From Prevotella sp. (lineage in GTDB: Bacteria; Bacteroidota; Bacteroidia; Bacteroidales; Bacteroidaceae), in the NCBI GenBank assembly GCA_017459445.1, contig JAFUDJ010000033.1:1-64000 (forward strand): a DNA stretch of 64,000 nucleotides, given 5' to 3'. The number at the start of each line of letters is the position of its first letter. The stretch's first letter is position 1. The notes beneath the pieces were generated by a model. It worked only from the letters and a program-made list of their open reading frames with translations. It did no database searches and was not told the DNA's origin. A program made the translations under genes and the position numbers. Below, piece by piece: positions 42,709 to 50,080 of the stretch.

Positions 42709-43775
42709 GCTTCCCCGCCACCATTCTCCAGTGGTTCCGCGCCAACGGCCGCAGCCTGCCGTGGCGCGAGACGCGCGACCCGTACGCTATCTGGCTCTCG
42801 GAGATTATCCTTCAGCAGACGCGTATCGAGCAGGGCATGCCCTACTGGCAGCGCTTCATGCATCGGTGGCCTGACGTCGGCGAACTGGCAGCGGCCTCCG
42901 AGGACGACGTGCTGCGCGAATGGCAGGGCCTGGGCTACTACAGCCGCGCACGGAACCTGCACGCGGCGGCCCGGCAGATAGTAGCCTTGGGCGGATTTCC
43001 CGACACCATGGAGGGCCTCCGCGCACTCAAAGGCGTGGGCGACTACACGGCGGCAGCCATCGGCAGCATCGCCTTCGACCTGCCGGTAGCCGTCGTCGAC
43101 GGCAACGTCTACCGCGTCCTCGCCCGCCACTTCGGCATCGACACACCCATCAACAGCACGGCGGGCAAGCACGAGTTTGCCGAACTGGCGCAGGCGCTGC
43201 TGCCCCCCGGCGAGGCTTCGGCCTACAATCAGGGCATGATGGACTTCGGCGCCATGCAGTGTACGCCGCAGCATCCCGACTGCATGGCATGCCCCCTGGC
43301 GGAGTCGTGCACGGCATTCCGCGAAGGGCGTACGGCAGAGCTGCCCGTCAAGGTGAAGACGCTCAAGGTCAAGGAGCGCCACCTTACCTATATATATATA
43401 AGGTGTAACGGCATGACGGCACTGCGCCGGCGCCCCGCCGGCGACATCTGGCAAGGGCTGTACGAACCCTTGCTTGTAGAGGAAACGCCGCTGGCCGCTG
43501 CCCAATTACCGCTGGCCGTTGCCCAATTACCGCTGGCCATCGGCCAGCTACCGTTGACCATTGGCCAGAATGGCGCGCAAGCCAACTGTCAATTACTGGC
43601 CAGGCGGGTGAAGCACGTGCTGACCCACCGCATACTCTATGCCGACTTCTACCTCTGGGAACCGGCTGAACGCCCGGCGCTGCCCGACGGCTATTTCTGG
43701 ATTCCCGAGGCCGAAATCGTCCGCTATGCCGTTCCCCGGCTTGTCGAAATCCTCCTTGATTTCCTCCACGTTTAA
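42705..43775 (+). CDS. mutY: A/G-specific adenine glycosylase
   Basis: Base-excision repair enzyme that removes A opposite 8-oxoguanine, 356 residues. The GTG at 42705 overlaps the previous stop as GTGA; it starts SFPATILQWFRANGR. Helix-hairpin-helix LKGVGDYTAAAIGSI, catalytic Asp in VVDGNVYRV, and the 4Fe-4S Cys set in CTPQHPDCMACPLAESC are intact. The C-terminal NUDIX-like domain contains a repeat LAAAQLP LAVAQLP LAIGQLP LTIGQNG from 21-base units at 43487-43600, inserted before the final strands. Confidence 0.95.
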   Translation: MSFPATILQWFRANGRSLPWRETRDPYAIWLSEIILQQTRIEQGMPYWQRFMHRWPDVGELAAASEDDVLREWQGLGYYSRARNLHAAARQIVALGGFPDTMEGLRALKGVGDYTAAAIGSIAFDLPVAVVDGNVYRVLARHFGIDTPINSTAGKHEFAELAQALLPPGEASAYNQGMMDFGAMQCTPQHPDCMACPLAESCTAFREGRTAELPVKVKTLKVKERHLTYIYIRCNGMTALRRRPAGDIWQGLYEPLLVEETPLAAAQLPLAVAQLPLAIGQLPLTIGQNGAQANCQLLARRVKHVLTHRILYADFYLWEPAERPALPDGYFWIPEAEIVRYAVPRLVEILLDFLHV

Positions 43776-44099
43776 CCCACTTTCCACCCCGATTTCTGCC
43801 TGATGCGTATGGGTTTCCTATGGAACTCTATGCAGTTTCTCCGCTAAACATGTTTCATTTCTCCGCTAAACCAACTCTGTTTCTCCGCTAAACCAACATC
43901 GTTTACCGGAGAAATGAAACACATTTAGCGGAGAAACTATATACGTTTAGCGGAGAAACTGAAAACGAACCGCCATAAAACGAGCTGCCATGCGACACGA
44001 CAGCATGTACAAAATGACAAGAAAAAACGGGCTTTCCCTTTGTTTTTTACGCGTTTTTTCTTACTTTTGCATACTGTTTCAACCAAAAGACGACTGTTT
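43776..44099. other. Intergenic region with a direct/inverted repeat array
   Basis: The gap between mutY and glf contains the 22-bp array at 43835-43959. A TActTTTG box (44064-44071) lies upstream of glf. Nothing else is seen. Confidence 0.7.
43835..43959. repeat. 22-bp array: three direct then three inverted 15-bp cores
   Basis: Core GTTTCTCCGCTAAAC or close variants begins at 43835, 43857 and 43879; its reverse complement begins at 43901, 43923 and 43945. Every step is 22 bases, so each core is followed by a 7-base spacer of different sequence. The two halves can pair in a long dyad. No T run follows, so it is not a standard terminator. Confidence 0.95.
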
Positions 44100-45221
44100 A
44101 TGTACGATTATCTTATCGTTGGCTCCGGCCTGTTCGGCGCCACTTTCGCATGGCGGGCCCGACAGGCGGGGCGCAGGTGCCTGGTCATAGACCGCAGGAA
44201 CCATACGGGCGGCAACGTCCGCTGCGAGCGGATGGAGCATATCAACGTGCACCGCTACGGCGCTCACATCTTCCATACGGACAGCGACGAGGTGTGGCGG
44301 TTCGTCAACTCGCTGGTGCCCTTCAACCGTTTTACCAACAGTCCGGTAGCCTGCTACGGCGGGAAACTCTACAACCTCCCCTTCAACATGAACACCTTCT
44401 ACCAGATGTGGGGCGTGAAGACACCGGCCGAGGCGGCGGCGAAGCTCGACGAACAGCGCGCCGAGGCCCGCGCGGCCATGGAGCGGCAGGGCGCCAGCGA
44501 GCCGCGCAACCTGGAGGAACAGGCGCTGCTGCTCATCGGGCGCGACATCTACGAGGCGCTGATTAAGGGCTATACGGAGAAACAGTGGGGGCGGCGCTGC
44601 ACGGAGCTGCCGGCCTTCATCATCCGCCGGCTGCCCGTACGCCTGGTATTCGACAACAACTACTTCAACGACCGCTACCAGGGGATACCGGAAGGGGGCT
44701 ACAACCGGCTGACGGACAAGCTGCTGGAAGGCGCCGACGTACGCCTGGGCACCGACTACCTGGCCAACCGCGACTACTGGAACGGGCTGGCCCGGAAGGT
44801 GGTCTACACGGGGGAGATTGACAGCTACTACAACTACCGCTTCGGACGGCTGGAATGGCGCACGGTACGCTTTGAGACCGAGGTGCTGCCCGTGGCCAAC
44901 TACCAGGGCTGCGCCGTCGTCAACTACACGGAAGCGGACGTGCCCTACACCCGCATCATCGAGCATAAGCACTTTGAAACGTTCGGCGCCGACGTCGACA
45001 AGAACCCGGCGACGGTCATCTCACGCGAGTATTCTATGGAGTGGCAGCCCGGCATGGAGCCTTACTATCCCGTCAACGACGAGCGCAACCAGCGCCTCTA
45101 CGAGCAGTACCGCGCGCTGGCCGAGGCGGAAGAGAACGTCGTCTTCGGCGGACGGCTGGCGGAACACAAGTACTACGACATGGCACCCATCGTGGAACGG
45201 GCGCTGGCGCTCGACGTGTAA
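44100..45221 (+). CDS. glf: UDP-galactopyranose mutase
   Basis: Flavoenzyme converting UDP-galactopyranose to UDP-galactofuranose for surface polysaccharide, 373 residues. The FAD motif YLIVGSGLFGATFA starts at the chosen ATG (44100); the longer frame is not supported. The family markers RRNHTGGN, YGAHIFHT, GYTEKQWGR and the Tyr-rich substrate loop (SYYNYRFG) are present. It stands alone between mutY and the inositol-phosphate genes. Confidence 0.96.
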   Translation: MYDYLIVGSGLFGATFAWRARQAGRRCLVIDRRNHTGGNVRCERMEHINVHRYGAHIFHTDSDEVWRFVNSLVPFNRFTNSPVACYGGKLYNLPFNMNTFYQMWGVKTPAEAAAKLDEQRAEARAAMERQGASEPRNLEEQALLLIGRDIYEALIKGYTEKQWGRRCTELPAFIIRRLPVRLVFDNNYFNDRYQGIPEGGYNRLTDKLLEGADVRLGTDYLANRDYWNGLARKVVYTGEIDSYYNYRFGRLEWRTVRFETEVLPVANYQGCAVVNYTEADVPYTRIIEHKHFETFGADVDKNPATVISREYSMEWQPGMEPYYPVNDERNQRLYEQYRALAEAEENVVFGGRLAEHKYYDMAPIVERALALDV

Positions 45222-45286
45222 CGGTCGGCGCCAGCAAATATTTGTTCATCAGAAAATGTCAGAATGAATCGGGACAGAAGGCCGTC

Positions 45287-46612
45287 TCAGTCCATCTCTT
45301 CGTCGGCCTCGTAGCCGCCCAGCTCACGGATGGCGTTCTTCAGCATGGTATATTGCTGATACAGGTGGTTGACAGGCTCGTCACCCTGCGTGTAGTCGTG
45401 CATAGGCGACTTGAGGAAGAAGCTCAGCCACTGCTGGATGCCGTAGCGGCCGGCCCGCGCGGCGAGGTCGCTGAGCAGACAGAGGTCGAGGGCTACGGGT
45501 GCCGCCAGAATACTGTCGCGGCAGAGGAAGTTAATCTTGACCTGCATGGGGTAGCCCATCCAGCCCCGGATGTCGATATTGTCCCACGACTCCTTGTTGT
45601 CGTTGCGGGGCGGATAGTAGTTGATGCGTACCTTATGGTAATAATTGCCGTACAGCTCCGGCTGGTCGTCGGCACGGAGGATGGTTTCCAGCGTCGACAG
45701 TTTCGACACCTCCTTGGTGTGGAAGTTCTCCGGCTCGTCGAGCACCAGACCGTCGCGGTTGCCCAGGATGTTGGTCGAAAACCAGCCGTCGAGGGCCAGG
45801 CAGCGCGTGCTGATGATGGGTGCGAAGCCCGACTTGACGAGCGTCTGCCCCGTCTTGAAGTCCTTGCCGCAGACGGGCATGCGCGTCTGCTCGGCCAGCT
45901 GCCACATGGCGGGGATGTCGACCGTCGTGTTCGGCGCGCCCATGATGAACGGGCAGCCCTCCGACAGGGCGGCATAGGCATAGCACATCGACGGTGCGAC
46001 ATGCTGGCGGTCGTCGGCTTTCATGGCCGCCTCCAAGGCTTCCAGGGAGTAGTGTACAGCCTTGTCGACGGGCACATAGATTTCCGTCGAGGCCGCCCAC
46101 AGCACTACGACACGGCTGCACTGCCGCTCCTCGCGGAAGCGGCGGATGTCGGCACGCAGCATTTCCACCATCTGCCAGCGAGTGGGGATGCCTTGGCTAT
46201 CAGCAACCCGCTTGATATTATCGCCGTCCAGGCGCTTGGCATAGTTCTTGTCGAACGCAGCAGGCATGGGGACTATCTGCTCCAGCTCCTGACGAACGGG
46301 GGCTATATCCTTTTCGTTCAGCACCTCGGCGTACATGGCGGACTGATAGGCATTCTGCGGATAGACGTCCCAGGCGCCGAAAACAATATCGTCCAACCGC
46401 GCCAGCGGCACGATGTCTGCATATCTGAGGTATTTCTTGTCAGCGCCGCGACCCACGCGCATCTTGTCCATCTGGGTCATCGAGCCGACCAGTTTCGTCA
46501 ATCCTTTACGAGCCATCAGCACTCCCGTCATCAGGGTGGTGGCCACGGCTCCGCAGCCTACGACAAGTATTCCCAACTTGCCCTCGGCAGGTTCAACAGT
46601 GATTTGTTTCAT
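45287..46612 (-). CDS. Myo-inositol-1-phosphate synthase
   Basis: Makes inositol 1-phosphate from glucose 6-phosphate using NAD, 441 residues. The Rossmann motif LVVGCGAVATTLMTG is near the start, and the conserved GKDFKTGQTLVKSG and NILGNRDGLVLD segments lie in the middle. The upstream gene (46609-47553) encodes a CDP-alcohol phosphatidyltransferase and overlaps it by four bases. In Bacteroides this enzyme pair starts inositol lipid synthesis; here no phosphatase or inositol-phosphorylceramide synthase gene is adjacent. Confidence 0.95.
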   Translation of the reverse strand: MKQITVEPAEGKLGILVVGCGAVATTLMTGVLMARKGLTKLVGSMTQMDKMRVGRGADKKYLRYADIVPLARLDDIVFGAWDVYPQNAYQSAMYAEVLNEKDIAPVRQELEQIVPMPAAFDKNYAKRLDGDNIKRVADSQGIPTRWQMVEMLRADIRRFREERQCSRVVVLWAASTEIYVPVDKAVHYSLEALEAAMKADDRQHVAPSMCYAYAALSEGCPFIMGAPNTTVDIPAMWQLAEQTRMPVCGKDFKTGQTLVKSGFAPIISTRCLALDGWFSTNILGNRDGLVLDEPENFHTKEVSKLSTLETILRADDQPELYGNYYHKVRINYYPPRNDNKESWDNIDIRGWMGYPMQVKINFLCRDSILAAPVALDLCLLSDLAARAGRYGIQQWLSFFLKSPMHDYTQGDEPVNHLYQQYTMLKNAIRELGGYEADEEMD

Positions 46613-47553
46613 ATTTTAGTTATTAAAGTTTCACATAAGCATTCGTGCCGACGGCGCATATACCAGTATAACGGTTGCAGCACTACTATTTCAAATAACG
46701 GATAAAGCCACGGAATATTGATTAACATCGCAACAAAAAGTGCAAAGGCACGCGTGTTGTGGGTCAGGATGTTGGTCAGGGGCATGAGTTTCCTGGACGT
46801 AGTCAGGAACTCGGACTTGAGAACCGGGAGCTGAAGACCGGGAACTGAAGACCGCGAATCCAGGCCCATGGCCCGCTTCAGCGCCTGGAAGCGGGGCGTC
46901 AGCCGCTCCTGCTTCTTGCAATAGCCCTTGTAGAAGTAATGATAGATGCGGGCATACGACCATCCCTGCTGCCGCAACCCGTCGTAGATGTGCTGCTCTT
47001 TCGCGTAGCTGTCCAGCTCGCTGCCGCCATCGCCCTTCAGGAACCACAGATGGATGTTGCGGTAATAGTCGGCCAACGCACACTGCGTGGCATGGCAATA
47101 CAGGCCGGCAACGGCGCACAGCAGGAAGCCCCAGCCCTGCCACTCGACACCCGCCACGGGCATCGGCTCATGCCAAAGCCGGTAGATGACGGCCAGATAG
47201 GCACAGGTGAACCAGACGTCGCTGGCAAAGCCGTCGAGCAGGCGCCCCAGCAGCGTCTTCTGGTTGGTGAGCCGCGCCAGCTGTCCGTCGGCAGAGTCGC
47301 AGAAGTTGGCAGCCATCAGCAGGGCGACGCCACAGACATTGTGCCCAAGGTCGGTGTAATGGAACATCCAGCCCGCTGCCATGCCCAGCAGGATGCCCGC
47401 AATGGTTATCATATTGGGCGTCAGCCTCAGGCGATGGCAGACCATAGCCAGCGCCAGTCCGATGGGGCGTGTAAACCAAATGTCGAGCCATTCTTCCGTT
47501 TCGTTCGACTTAAACGACTCGCGCAGCAACTGTCTGTAGCCTTTGTTTTTCAT
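46609..47553 (-). CDS. CDP-alcohol phosphatidyltransferase, probable phosphatidylinositol-phosphate synthase
   Basis: Membrane enzyme of 314 residues. The family signature is complete: D-x2-DG-x2-AR-x8-G-x3-D-x3-D, seen in CDSADGQLARL and GRLLDGFASD. It has several membrane helices and a Trp/Tyr-rich loop. Coupling (ATGA overlap) to inositol-phosphate synthase suggests inositol phosphate as acceptor. The start at 47553 lies nine bases after TAACTTTG. A Ser/Pro/Leu-rich loop (RSSVPGLQLPVLKS) is coded by 14-base repeats at 46811-46860. Confidence 0.88.
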   Translation of the reverse strand: MKNKGYRQLLRESFKSNETEEWLDIWFTRPIGLALAMVCHRLRLTPNMITIAGILLGMAAGWMFHYTDLGHNVCGVALLMAANFCDSADGQLARLTNQKTLLGRLLDGFASDVWFTCAYLAVIYRLWHEPMPVAGVEWQGWGFLLCAVAGLYCHATQCALADYYRNIHLWFLKGDGGSELDSYAKEQHIYDGLRQQGWSYARIYHYFYKGYCKKQERLTPRFQALKRAMGLDSRSSVPGLQLPVLKSEFLTTSRKLMPLTNILTHNTRAFALFVAMLINIPWLYPLFEIVVLQPLYWYMRRRHECLCETLITKI

Positions 47554-47562
47554 ATTCGCTTG

Positions 47563-47663
47563 CAAAGTTACGAAATAAGTGAGAGAAATACAAATAGAAA
47601 GCGGGCTTTCTTTTTGTATTTCCGAACGAAAAGTAAGTTCGGCGAAGCCAAAGTTACGAAATA
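47563..47663. repeat. 15-bp direct repeat flanking a long hairpin in a divergent promoter region
   Basis: CAAAGTTACGAAATA occurs at 47563-47577 and 47649-47663. Between them 18-base arms (47585-47602 and 47605-47622) pair with one mismatch around a 2-base loop. The repeat includes the minus-strand -7 box TAACTTTG, so the box is present twice. Confidence 0.85.
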
Positions 47664-47700
47664 TTTCACAATTTATAATTTATAATTCATATTTATTTTC

Positions 47701-47708
47701 TACCTTTG
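47701..47708 (+). promoter_or_regulatory. -7 element of the SufT-like gene
   Basis: TACCTTTG lies 25 bases before the ATG at 47734 and probably drives the run of SufT-like gene, lpxH and kdgK. Confidence 0.55.
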
Positions 47709-47733
47709 CAGACAAACTAAGCAATAGCAAGAC

Positions 47734-48054
47734 ATGACACAAGAAGAAAAGAGCCTGTTGGAAGAGCGCATCGTGGATGTGCTGAAGACGGTCTACGACC
47801 CGGAAATCCCCGTCAACATCTACGACCTGGGGATGATATACAAGATTGACGTCCAGGAGGATGCCAGCGTAGAACTGGACATGACGTTCACGGCACCCAA
47901 CTGTCCGGCGGCAGACTTCATCTTAGAAGATGTACGCACGAAGGTGGAATCGGTGGAAGGCATCACGGCGGCCAATGTCAACTTAGTGTTTGAACCGGCC
48001 TGGGACCAGTCGATGATGAGCGAGGAAGCCCGCGTGGAACTGGGATTCGACTAA
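47734..48054 (+). CDS. DUF59/MIP18-family iron-sulfur assembly protein (SufT-like)
   Basis: Small 106-residue cytosolic protein of the family that helps mature iron-sulfur proteins. The family core DPEIPVNIYDLGMIY and the conserved Cys in FTAPNCPAAD are present. It is followed by lpxH and kdgK on the same strand; sufB is 2 kb away on the other strand. The linker to lpxH is an octamer array. Confidence 0.9.
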   Translation: MTQEEKSLLEERIVDVLKTVYDPEIPVNIYDLGMIYKIDVQEDASVELDMTFTAPNCPAADFILEDVRTKVESVEGITAANVNLVFEPAWDQSMMSEEARVELGFD

Positions 48055-48062
48055 GGGGGAAG

Positions 48063-48094
48063 CGACGTTTCGAGGTTTCGATATTACGAAGAAT
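48063..48094 (+). repeat. Octamer array in the lpxH leader
   Basis: Four units cgacgttt, cgaggttt, cgatatta and cgaagaat run without slip and end exactly at the lpxH ATG. They share cga and the 8-base step with the arrays at 4741 and 27477. Confidence 0.75.
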
Positions 48095-48859
48095 ATGAAA
48101 AACATTTATTTCCTATCCGATGCCCATCTGGGGTCGCGAGCCGTGCCACATGGCAGGATGCAGGAGCGGCGCCTGGTGCGTTTCCTTGACAGCATCAAGG
48201 AGAAAGCTGCCGCCATCTACCTGCTTGGCGACATGTTCGACTTCTGGTACGAATACAAGTATGTGGTGCCAAAAGGCTTCACCCGCTTCTTAGGAAAGCT
48301 CTCCGAGTTGACTGACATGGGCGTCGAGGTGCACTACTTCACCGGCAACCACGACATCTGGGCCTACGAATACCTGGAGAAGGAATGCGGCGTAACGCTG
48401 CACAAGAAGGCTGAGACGACGGAGATATACGGCCATGAGTTCTTCCTGGCCCACGGCGACGGCATGGGCGACGGCAACAGGTCGTTTAAGGCTATCCGCG
48501 CCATATTCCACAACCGGGTGTGCCAATGGCTGTTCTCGGCACTGCATCCCCGCTGGGGAATAGACTTCGGACTGACATGGGCCCGGCATAGCTACGTCAG
48601 GCATAAGGAGCGCAACGACGTGGCATACCTCGGCGAAGACAAGGAGCCGCTGGTGCTCTTTGCCAAGGAGTATGTCAAGGAGCATCCCGACATCGACTAC
48701 TTTATCTTCGGCCACCGACACATCGAGCTGGACATGAAACTGGCACGGCATACGCGGCTGATGATTCTGGGCGACTGGATTTCGCAGTTCACCTATGCCG
48801 TCTATGACGGCGAGCATATGTTCCTCGAAGAGTATGTGGAGGGCGAAAGCCAGCCGTGA
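48095..48859 (+). CDS. lpxH: UDP-2,3-diacylglucosamine diphosphatase
   Basis: Lipid A pathway pyrophosphatase, a calcineurin-like metallophosphoesterase of 254 residues at the inner membrane. Metal-binding blocks are SDAHLG, GDMFDFW, GNHD, HGDGMGDG and GHRH. The stop codon lies inside the first heptamer of the array that links it to kdgK. Other Bacteroidetes UDP-diacylglucosamine hydrolases look the same. Confidence 0.93.
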   Translation: MKNIYFLSDAHLGSRAVPHGRMQERRLVRFLDSIKEKAAAIYLLGDMFDFWYEYKYVVPKGFTRFLGKLSELTDMGVEVHYFTGNHDIWAYEYLEKECGVTLHKKAETTEIYGHEFFLAHGDGMGDGNRSFKAIRAIFHNRVCQWLFSALHPRWGIDFGLTWARHSYVRHKERNDVAYLGEDKEPLVLFAKEYVKEHPDIDYFIFGHRHIELDMKLARHTRLMILGDWISQFTYAVYDGEHMFLEEYVEGESQP

Positions 48860-48932
48860 AAAGTGAAGAATGAACGGTGATGAGTGAAGAATGAAGAGTG
48901 AAGAGTGTAAAATGAATAGTGATTAGTGATAC
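48856..48932 (+). repeat. Eleven perfect heptamers between lpxH and kdgK
   Basis: Units gtgaaaa, gtgaaga, atgaacg, gtgatga, gtgaaga, atgaaga and similar (RTGNNNN) run without slip from the lpxH stop to five bases before the kdgK ATG. The intergenic gap is completely array. Confidence 0.9.
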
Positions 48933-48937
48933 AGAGC

Positions 48938-49993
48938 ATGAAGAAAAAGATTGTAACTTTTGGAGAACTGCTGCTGCGATTCTCCAAGGATGACCACCTG
49001 CGACTGTCGCAGGGCGACTTGTTTACCAGTAAATACGGAGGCAGCGAGGCCAATGTGGCGGTGTCGCTGGCGACACTGGGCGAGGATGTGACCTACATCA
49101 CGCGGCTACCCGACAACCCCATCGGGCACACTGCCGCAGGCTCCCTGGCACAGCTGGGCGTCGACACCAGCCATGTGCTGTATGGCGGCCAGCGCATCGG
49201 CACCTATTACTTCGAGCCGGCAGCAGGCATGCGTTCCGCCAAGGTGGTCTACGACCGGGCCTACTCTGCCTACTACGACCTGAAGCCGGGCATGATACCC
49301 TGGCGGGAAATACTCCAGGATGCCGCCATCTTCCACGTGTCGGGCATCACGGCGGCTATCTCACAACAGGCTGCCGACGCCACCTTTGAGGCTTTGGACA
49401 TTGCCGACGAGCTGGGCATCACCGTCTCGTTCGACATCAACTACCGCAAAAACCTATGGCAATACGGCGCTGACCCGCGCGAAATCATAGGCCGCATGCT
49501 GGGCCGTTGCGACATGATGTTCGGCGATGCCATCGAGTTTGAATGGCTCTGCCAGCGCGCACAGCCGCCCTTTACGGCCACCGACAGCCATTTCGAGATG
49601 CAGATGGACGAGTATCGCGCATGGTTCGACGACCTGCATGCCCGCTTCCCAAGGCTGCGCCACTGGCTGATGGGCATGCGCAACATGGTGGCCAGCAACC
49701 ACCACACGCTGACGGCACTGCTGTGGACCGACGGAGAACTGCTGCAAGCGCCTATCATCGACATACCCGACGTGGTAGACCCCGTGGGTGTCGGCGACGC
49801 TTTCATGGCCGGCTTGCTGCATGCCATCAGGCAATTCCCCGAAAACCGCCAGCTACAGCTGAACTACGCCTTGGCTGCCGCCGCCCTGAAGAACACGGTT
49901 CCGGGCGACTTCAACCTGTCGACGCACGAGGAAATCATGGATGTTGTCGAGGAACGCTACGACACCAAGACGCTATACAAAGACTACGAGTGA
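48938..49993 (+). CDS. kdgK: 2-dehydro-3-deoxygluconokinase (PfkB family)
   Basis: Sugar kinase of 351 residues that phosphorylates 2-keto-3-deoxygluconate, an intermediate of uronate (pectin) breakdown. N-terminal GELLLRFSKDDHLRL and KYGGSEANVA bind the sugar; the C-terminal PfkB signature DPVGVGDAFMAGLL contains the catalytic Asp. Position after lpxH is probably incidental, but the function fits the pectin genes elsewhere in the window. A hairpin overlaps its stop codon. Confidence 0.88.
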   Translation: MKKKIVTFGELLLRFSKDDHLRLSQGDLFTSKYGGSEANVAVSLATLGEDVTYITRLPDNPIGHTAAGSLAQLGVDTSHVLYGGQRIGTYYFEPAAGMRSAKVVYDRAYSAYYDLKPGMIPWREILQDAAIFHVSGITAAISQQAADATFEALDIADELGITVSFDINYRKNLWQYGADPREIIGRMLGRCDMMFGDAIEFEWLCQRAQPPFTATDSHFEMQMDEYRAWFDDLHARFPRLRHWLMGMRNMVASNHHTLTALLWTDGELLQAPIIDIPDVVDPVGVGDAFMAGLLHAIRQFPENRQLQLNYALAAAALKNTVPGDFNLSTHEEIMDVVEERYDTKTLYKDYE

Positions 49994-50014
49994 ACCGTTT
50001 TATGGGTTCACTCG
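49987..50014 (+). terminator. Hairpin overlapping the kdgK stop
   Basis: CGAGTGAACC (49987-49996) pairs perfectly with GGTTCACTCG (50005-50014). No T run follows; instead the 22-bp array begins at the next base. Confidence 0.55.
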
Positions 50015-50080
50015 CTATCACAAGAGGAACGACTAACTATCCCAAGAGGAACGGCTAACTATCACAAGGGAAACGACTAA
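50015..50080. repeat. 22-bp direct array between convergent kdgK and sufB
   Basis: Three contiguous 22-base units (ctatcncaagaggaacgnctaa with few changes) start at 50015, 50037 and 50059. A partial fourth unit begins at 50081, and its first three bases are the sufB stop codon on the minus strand. Confidence 0.92.

Noticed and set aside
43835..43959. CRISPR array reading of the 22-bp repeats (also at 56538)
   Set aside because: Cores are 15 bases, spacers 7 bases, half of the copies are inverted and no cas genes are near. This is not CRISPR.
45041..46705. 554-codon plus-strand frame across glf end and the inositol-phosphate synthase
   Set aside because: It lies antisense to a strongly conserved enzyme and has no recognisable domain.
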